7,307 bases of DNA, taken from positions 1 to 7,307 of the forward strand of contig JAFVSF010000247.1 in assembly GCA_017503885.1 (NCBI GenBank). The letters are read 5' to 3'. Of the stretch, positions 1 to 5,000 are shown one piece after another. Made by a program: the position numbers and the translations under genes. Numbering within the stretch: position 1 is the first letter of the stretch; every line of letters begins with the position of its first letter. A model generated the notes under the pieces. That model saw only the letters and a program-made list of their open reading frames with translations, had not been told where the DNA came from and did no database searches. The stretch comes from Clostridia bacterium. GTDB lineage: Bacteria; Bacillota; Clostridia; Christensenellales; Borkfalkiaceae.

Positions 1-218
1 AAAACGTCAAGGGGGTCACCGTCGGCAGCCAACGTGTGAGGAATAAACCCATAGTTTGCAGGATAGTGCGTTGACGTATACAAAATTCTATCTAGTATCA
101 ACAAACCCGTTTTCTTGTCTAATTCATATTTTTGTTTACTGCCTTTTTGAATTTCAATTACGGCAATAAAATCTTCTGGAGCAATTCTGCTTGCTTGTAT
201 GTCATGCCAAATATTCAT
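1..218 (-). CDS. ppa: Inorganic pyrophosphatase, family I (N-terminal part, runs off the window)
   Basis: Soluble cytoplasmic enzyme that hydrolyses pyrophosphate to two phosphates with Mg2+, pulling biosynthetic reactions forward. The reverse strand from the ATG at 218-216 reads 72 codons with no stop and begins MNIWHDIQASRIAPEDF. Recognisable family I elements are VIEIQKGSKQKYELD (residues 20-34), DRILYTSTHYPANYGFIPHT (43-62) and the signature DGDPLD (66-71). By analogy with the E. coli enzyme, likely active-site residues visible here are E22, K30, E32, R44, Y56, D66, D68 and D71. Family members are usually about 170-210 residues, so more than half the protein lies beyond base 1. The start is supported by AAGGAG (225-230) six bases upstream and by a near-consensus promoter at 247-275. 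It is transcribed divergently from the permease, and no functional link is evident. Identification is firm; only completeness is unknown. Confidence 0.95.
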   Translation of the reverse strand, partial: MNIWHDIQASRIAPEDFIAVIEIQKGSKQKYELDKKTGLLILDRILYTSTHYPANYGFIPHTLAADGDPLDV

Positions 219-246
219 AGTACACTCCTTGCTACTTATTACTGTA

Positions 247-275
247 ATTTTAAACAATTTATTACGTTTTGTCAA
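247..275 (-). promoter_or_regulatory. Sigma-70-type promoter of ppa
   Basis: Read on the minus strand, TTGACA (275-270) is followed by a 17-base spacer and TAAAAT (252-247). The -35 is a perfect consensus and the -10 has five of six matches. Transcription would start near 240, giving a leader of about 22 bases before the ppa start codon that includes AAGGAG at 225-230. This is consistent with strong housekeeping expression. Confidence 0.8.
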
Positions 276-343
276 GGAATTTACAAAACCCTTATTATTT
301 TATCCTACTTTTCATAATAATTTTACAAACGTTTAACACTATT

Positions 344-388
344 TCTACGTAGATTTTACGCATTGAAATAATTTAATGCAATTTTGCA
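344..388. promoter_or_regulatory. Cluster of short palindromes between the divergent promoters
   Basis: Three inverted repeats lie close together: TCTACGTAGA (344-353, perfect); GCATT...AATGC (360-364 / 375-379), with AAAT/ATTT inside; and TGCAA-TT-TTGCA (377-388). They sit 23-67 bases upstream of the permease -35 and between the two divergent promoters, where an operator would be plausible. The region is very AT-rich, so chance is a real alternative, and no regulator gene is visible. Confidence 0.25.
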
Positions 389-410
389 AAGAATTTAGCA
401 CATTATTTTA

Positions 411-439
411 TTGACTTTTATAAAATAAAAGTATATACT
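411..439 (+). promoter_or_regulatory. Sigma-70-type promoter of the permease gene
   Basis: TTGACT (411-416), a 17-base spacer and TATACT (434-439), each one mismatch from consensus. Transcription would start near 446, giving a leader of about 30 bases with the Shine-Dalgarno AAAGAGG at 456-462. The spacing to the ATG is 12 bases, somewhat long. Confidence 0.75.
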
Positions 440-474
440 CCTATTCGCAAATACAAAAGAGGTCAACGTTTTAA

Positions 475-1641
475 ATGGCATTTAGCGAACAAACTTTTAT
501 CCATAAAAAATCAAATAACGAACATATAGGCGAGTTTTTACATAAATCAACGTCATTTTGCAAGAAAAACGTCGTTATGCTTATCGCCCTTTTAGTTGCA
601 ATAATAACAGCGTTTATAATTCCACCAGACAAGGGCTATTTGAACTATTTTGACTTTAAAACGTTAACCTGTCTTTTTTGCGTTTTAGCTGTTGTTTGCG
701 CCTTAAAAAACGTAAGGTTTTTCTATATGCTAGCACATAGCATTGTAAAACTTTTCAAAAACGCAAGGGCAAGTGTTTTGGCTCTCGTATACGTAACGTT
801 TATAGGCTCAATGCTAATTGCAAACGATATGGCTCTTCTTACATTTCTGCCACTTGGTTACATAGTTTTATCAACGACGGGCAAGCAAAAATATATGGCG
901 TTTACCTTTATTATGCAAAACGTTTCGGCAAATTTGGGTGGAATGCTAACTCCTTTTGGCAATCCACAAAACCTTTACCTATACACAAAGTTTTCTATTC
1001 CCACACTTGAATTTATGGGAATCATGGCAATCCCTTTTGCGTTATCAATATTACTTATAACACTTTGTTGTTTGATTTTTATAAAACCAGAACCTTTAGA
1101 ACTTGAAGAAGAAAAGTTTTCTCTTCCACCAATAAAAACAACTATTTACGTTCTGCTTTTTGCCCTTTCTATCATAATAGTTTTTAGGGTAATTCCCTAC
1201 GTTATAGGTCTTATTGTTGTGCCTGCCGTTTTACTCGTTTTAGATAGAAAAGCCCTGCTAAAAGTCGATTATCCGTTACTTTTAACCTTTGTTTTCTTTT
1301 TTGTTTTTGCGGGAAATATGGCACGAATACAACCTGTGCAAAACTTCTTCGGCTCACTACTTCAAAAAAACACTTTAATAGTAACTGCCCTTTCCTGCCA
1401 AATCATAAGTAACGTGCCATCTAGCATACTTTTATCACAATTCACGTACAATTATAAGGAACTTTTATTAGGCGTAAACGTGGGAGGCGTTGGCACGTTA
1501 GTATCCTCTCTTGCAAGTTTGATAACGCTTAGAGAATACGTAAAGCATAACCCTAAAGGCACGCTTAAGTACGTTGGATTATTTTCGCTTATAAATTTTG
1601 TTTTTTTGGGCATTCTTTTACTTGTTTGCTCGTTTATCTAA
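475..1641 (+). CDS. SLC13/CitMHS/ArsB-type ion transporter superfamily permease
   Basis: Integral membrane transporter with about ten hydrophobic segments, roughly at residues 32-50, 62-77, 98-133, 180-204, 221-238, 240-256, 266-282, 299-312, 330-352 and 365-387. The signature of the ion transporter superfamily is visible as two internal half-repeats. The first has ANDMALLTFLPL (116-127) and a re-entrant-loop-like TPFGNPQN (159-166). The second has SNVPSSILLS (312-321) followed by GVGTLVSSLAS (338-348). An acidic loop (205-217) separates the halves. Known members of the superfamily carry dicarboxylates, citrate, arsenite or Na+, so the substrate cannot be assigned here. At 388 residues it is slightly shorter than typical members (400-480) but both halves look intact. 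TAA at 472-474 lies directly upstream in frame, so this ATG is the first possible ATG start. It has its own promoter and appears monocistronic. Confidence 0.85.
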   Translation: MAFSEQTFIHKKSNNEHIGEFLHKSTSFCKKNVVMLIALLVAIITAFIIPPDKGYLNYFDFKTLTCLFCVLAVVCALKNVRFFYMLAHSIVKLFKNARASVLALVYVTFIGSMLIANDMALLTFLPLGYIVLSTTGKQKYMAFTFIMQNVSANLGGMLTPFGNPQNLYLYTKFSIPTLEFMGIMAIPFALSILLITLCCLIFIKPEPLELEEEKFSLPPIKTTIYVLLFALSIIIVFRVIPYVIGLIVVPAVLLVLDRKALLKVDYPLLLTFVFFFVFAGNMARIQPVQNFFGSLLQKNTLIVTALSCQIISNVPSSILLSQFTYNYKELLLGVNVGGVGTLVSSLASLITLREYVKHNPKGTLKYVGLFSLINFVFLGILLLVCSFI

Positions 1642-1715
1642 ATTTTGCAAAAATACTAATTAATAGGCTACAAAAACAAAAAAAATGATTAGATTTTACA
1701 ACCAAAACGCTAAGA

Positions 1716-1740
1716 TATAAGAAATTCTTATACCTTTTTT
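1716..1740 (+). terminator. Weak terminator-like hairpin after the permease
   Basis: TATAAG (1716-1721) and CTTATA (1727-1732) form a six-base-pair stem around AAATT, followed by CC and six T (1735-1740). It lies about 75 bases past the permease stop and just upstream of the next promoter, where a terminator is expected. The stem is almost all A-T, so it would be weak and may be chance. Confidence 0.35.
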
Positions 1741-1762
1741 GAAGAATTTAGTCTTTTTATGG

Positions 1763-1791
1763 TTGATTTTTGTATTATTATATTATATAAT
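1763..1791 (+). promoter_or_regulatory. Promoter of the small peptide / Hint protein operon
   Basis: TTGATT (1763-1768), a 17-base spacer and a perfect TATAAT (1786-1791). Transcription would start near 1798, leaving a leader of about 95 bases before the small ORF at 1893. No equally good promoter is seen between the small ORF and the large gene, so both are probably on one transcript. Confidence 0.75.
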
Positions 1792-1805
1792 GTTATAAAC
1801 AATAC

Positions 1806-1838
1806 GCCACTACGCATTGTATTTACAGTGATGGTGGC
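1806..1838 (+). promoter_or_regulatory. Structured hairpin in the 5' leader of the peptide/Hint operon
   Basis: GCCACTA (1806-1812) pairs with TGGTGGC (1832-1838) over seven pairs, one of them G-U. After a small internal loop, CATTGT (1815-1820) pairs with ACAGTG (1825-1830), again with one G-U, around a four-base ATTT loop. It is the only GC-richer patch in an AT-rich leader and starts about 8 bases after the predicted transcription start. It could stabilise the mRNA 5' end, bind a protein, or act as a weak attenuator, since U-rich sequence follows at 1840-1858 without a clean T run. It matches no riboswitch class I recognise. Confidence 0.45.
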
Positions 1839-1892
1839 ATTTGTAATTTGTTTATTATATTTGTAAAATCCATTCTTAAAGGAGAAATAATT

Positions 1893-2006
1893 ATGGAAAA
1901 GAAAAATTTATATGAGGCTCCCACAGTTTTAGTGTTTGCCGTTGATGATTTTTTATCTACAGCAGGCGGCTCACCTGACATCGGTGGCGAGTACCCTTGG
2001 GACTAG
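1893..2006 (+). CDS. 37-residue acidic peptide with YxxP motif, coupled to the Hint protein (function unknown)
   Basis: The ORF starts at ATG 1893, eight bases after a strong AAAGGAG (1878-1884), which argues that it is translated. The N-terminal part begins MEKKNLYEAP, with a YxxP motif at residues 7-10. A hydrophobic stretch TVLVFAV (11-17) and DDFLSTA (18-24) follow. The tail GGSPDIGGEYPWD (25-37) is rich in Gly and Pro, acidic, and ends in W-D. There is no signal peptide, Cys or membrane segment. The TAG stop (2004-2006) is part of the TAGGAGG Shine-Dalgarno of the large gene, so translation of the two is likely coupled. From memory, short proteins with an N-terminal YExP motif and a Gly/acidic tail recur in gut Clostridia as hypothetical proteins; I cannot verify this here. 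Candidate roles are a RiPP-like precursor, a partner of the secreted protein, or a leader peptide controlling its translation. Confidence 0.75.
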   Translation: MEKKNLYEAPTVLVFAVDDFLSTAGGSPDIGGEYPWD

Positions 2007-2010
2007 GAGG
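2004..2010 (+). promoter_or_regulatory. Shine-Dalgarno overlapping the upstream stop; fixes the start of the large gene
   Basis: TAGGAGG contains the TAG stop of the small ORF and lies seven bases before ATG 2018. This sets the large gene's start at 2018 rather than at the in-frame TTG at 1997, which would add seven residues, lacks its own ribosome binding site and would overlap the small ORF. The signal peptide also fits the ATG start. Confidence 0.85.
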
Positions 2011-2017
2011 TAGAAAC

Positions 2018-5000
2018 ATGAAATTAAGTATTAAGAAAATCAAGTTGCTTCTAATCTCTTGTTTTGCGCTCGTAGCAGTTGCTTTTGGCACACTTGCTTT
2101 TAACGCAAACAATTTGTCTGCACAAGCGTCAGGCACAACTATTGGCCAAGACGTTTTTGCAACCGACGGTGCGTCTATGAGAATATTCAGAACTATAAGC
2201 GACACTGTTCCCACTGATAAGCAAGGCCTTCGTTTCCACGTTGAAATGGGCAACGGATACTCTATAAACGAAAAAACCGTTGTAAACGTATCTGCTACAA
2301 ACGAACACAACGGCTCGTTTCAATTAAATGAGGGATTTAAGACCTATACTCTTATTATTCCTACACGTCTTTTAAATGGCGAACTTACCGTTAATACCGA
2401 CAAGGTTATGAAGTTAAATACTTCAAACTATTGGTACGAGGACAATGATGGAAATTTAGAGTCTATAGCATACGTATATAATATTCCAGAGACTCGTTAT
2501 ACGGATATGTTCTCGTATCGTGGTGTCATTTGCGACGCTGACGACAACGTTCTTGCTCAAACTCCAGTTTCTGAAAGATGCGTTGCAGAAATTGCTAAGA
2601 AATCTTACCAAGCAACCGAAGCAGGCACTGAAAATTGGGGTAATGAAGCAAGAACAAACTTGGCAAAAGAGGCTCTTTTAAGTTTTATACCTCACTACAC
2701 CCTTGTTTATAATGACGCTGAAGAGCAACTTGCCACCGAAACCGTTTTATGGGGCGACGCACCTCAAAACGTCCCTACTGGCGAATTTAACACGTGGTAC
2801 AATGAAACTTCTAGCGAAGAAGTTAACGTCAACAAAGTTATGACTTATTCTGAGTCTAAAACGATAACCCTTACTGCAACAAAGGCTGAAGAGTTCTCTC
2901 TTACCGGTATTGCAGATATTGACAACGTAGTATTCACGGACAGTGAGGGTAACCAAACTTCTTATAACGGTGCAAGAGTTTTCGCAACTTTACCACAAGG
3001 CGTTTTCAAAAATAATGATGCTTTTGACTTAGATGCTGTAAACGTTGAGTACCAAGGCAACGGCACTTTTGGTGGTATTCAAAAAGCTTTCGTGTTAGAA
3101 GAGGGCGGGGACACTAAATACTACAGAATAGTTTTCGCATTTGACAGTTCCACAATGGTTTCTGGCGACAAAATCATCATAAGAGGCGATTCAGTATTCT
3201 ATTTTGGTGGTAAAATGTACAAACTTACCAAGGACTACGAAATAAGCTACGTTCTCCAAAGTAATGGTACTGAAGACTACTCTATTTTCCTTGGTTACAT
3301 ACACAACTCTGACGTTAAATCAATGGAAAATTACGAAGAAATGAGAGGTGGTCAACTTGCAAAAGTTATCCGTATCGAATTCTACGATGACGTTTTTGTA
3401 AACTCTAACTTTACGTTTGAAAACACCGATTTACCTGAAGGCTACGAATTCCCCGTTTACATTCACTGCCCCGACGCCAAAACAGACACTCAAATTACTG
3501 GTGGTTACTATTATTGGAATGACGGCGAACACCAAATCCTTGAACTTAACGGCTACGGCAATCATAATAAAGACGAACTTTTTGGTGCTCCTGGCACTAA
3601 ACTTATTCAAAACGGTGGCTACTATATTTTTGAAGAAGCAATGTACGCATACTACAACGGTACTGCATGGGTAGTTGGCAAAGAAAAGGGTACGTTTAGC
3701 ACTACCTCGTTTGCTAGCGTAGTCGGCACTCAATATAACGATGGTAACAAAACTAACGAACTTCGTTTCGACACCACCGAAAATTGGTTTGACAAAGTTA
3801 CTCCAGTAACAACTGAAAACATGTCAGAAACCGAGCCTTATGCAATTTATCATACTTCTGCAGACGGCGAAGTTACAGAGATGACAAGTTTCATATACCA
3901 CGGTGCATCTACCTCTATATTTGCTTTCCGTGACTTTGAGGGTACTGAAGCAGGCGAAACCATTACCATTATCAAAGGCACGCGTATTTGGAGTGGAAGT
4001 GACTATTGGACAGCATCCGAAGATATTATCTTCTATTTCAATGGTGCTAACTGGATTGTTGGCTCTGATGGCTCTGCAGATACTTCTATCTCTTATGCAG
4101 ATTTCACTGGACAAAACCTCAACTTCTTTGAAGCAAACACGCACAGCATACGTATGTACGTAACTCCGTCTCTCTTCAATGCAAATTCTGGTATTTTAGT
4201 TGTAGAAAACGGTGCGGTAATGATTAACCAAATCCCTTACACTAACCTTAAATATCATGGTCTCATACAAACCAATGAGGGCCCTGTTGACATTAAAATT
4301 CTTGAGATTATGGGCGACTCTAGTAATGCTTTAGGTAAAACAGCATTTAGCGACACTCTTACTATTAAAGCTGGCACTAAATTGTGGCTTAACGAGTTCT
4401 GCGTAATGATTTCTGAAGAAATTAATTTAATATTCGTTGGTGAAAACAATATTAAAGACGGCTCTGGTAATGACATGAATCGTGATTGGGTTCCTGCAAA
4501 GAACACTAATATAAAAAATGCTGATATAATAAACATGTATGACACCGTAGATTCAGCAGGTGGTGAAGTTCGTTTTAACCTTAAAGACGGCATAATTACA
4601 GACAATTTCTACGGCTTTATGGCAATGGACACCTCTAAGGGTATTCCTGTAGTAAACGGTGTAGAAATGCCAAACCAAGCATTCTGCTACAACCAAGGCA
4701 ACGACCTTATGGCTGTTCGTGGTGGACAATACGGTGCAAAGATGCCTAACGGTGCTTACATTTCTATCCCTGCAGGTTCAGTTTGGTATTCAACACAAGG
4801 TTCGTTTACATTCATAGAAGAAATCATAGGTGTTTACACTGGCTCGGCGTGGGTTTACGGCTTTGACACAAGCCTTTGTCTTGACACTATTACTAACGAC
4901 CACGTTGAACGTTTATACATAGAAACGAACGTAGATCAATCAACTGGCAACCCAACAAGCATAGAACTTAGAATGCAAGTTTCTAAAGACCTTGAAGGTT

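Noticed and set aside
132..317. 61-codon plus-strand ORF opposite the ppa start and promoter
   Set aside because: It lies antisense to the clear ppa N-terminus and its promoter, has no ribosome binding site and its product resembles nothing.
1997..2017. TTG start seven codons upstream for the large protein
   Set aside because: It has no ribosome binding site and overlaps the small ORF; TAGGAGG places initiation at ATG 2018.
2051..2062. Lipobox-like L-I-S-C at residues 12-15 of the large protein
   Set aside because: The hydrophobic core continues for 13 residues past the Cys and is too short before it; a type I signal peptide with AQA at 35-37 fits better.
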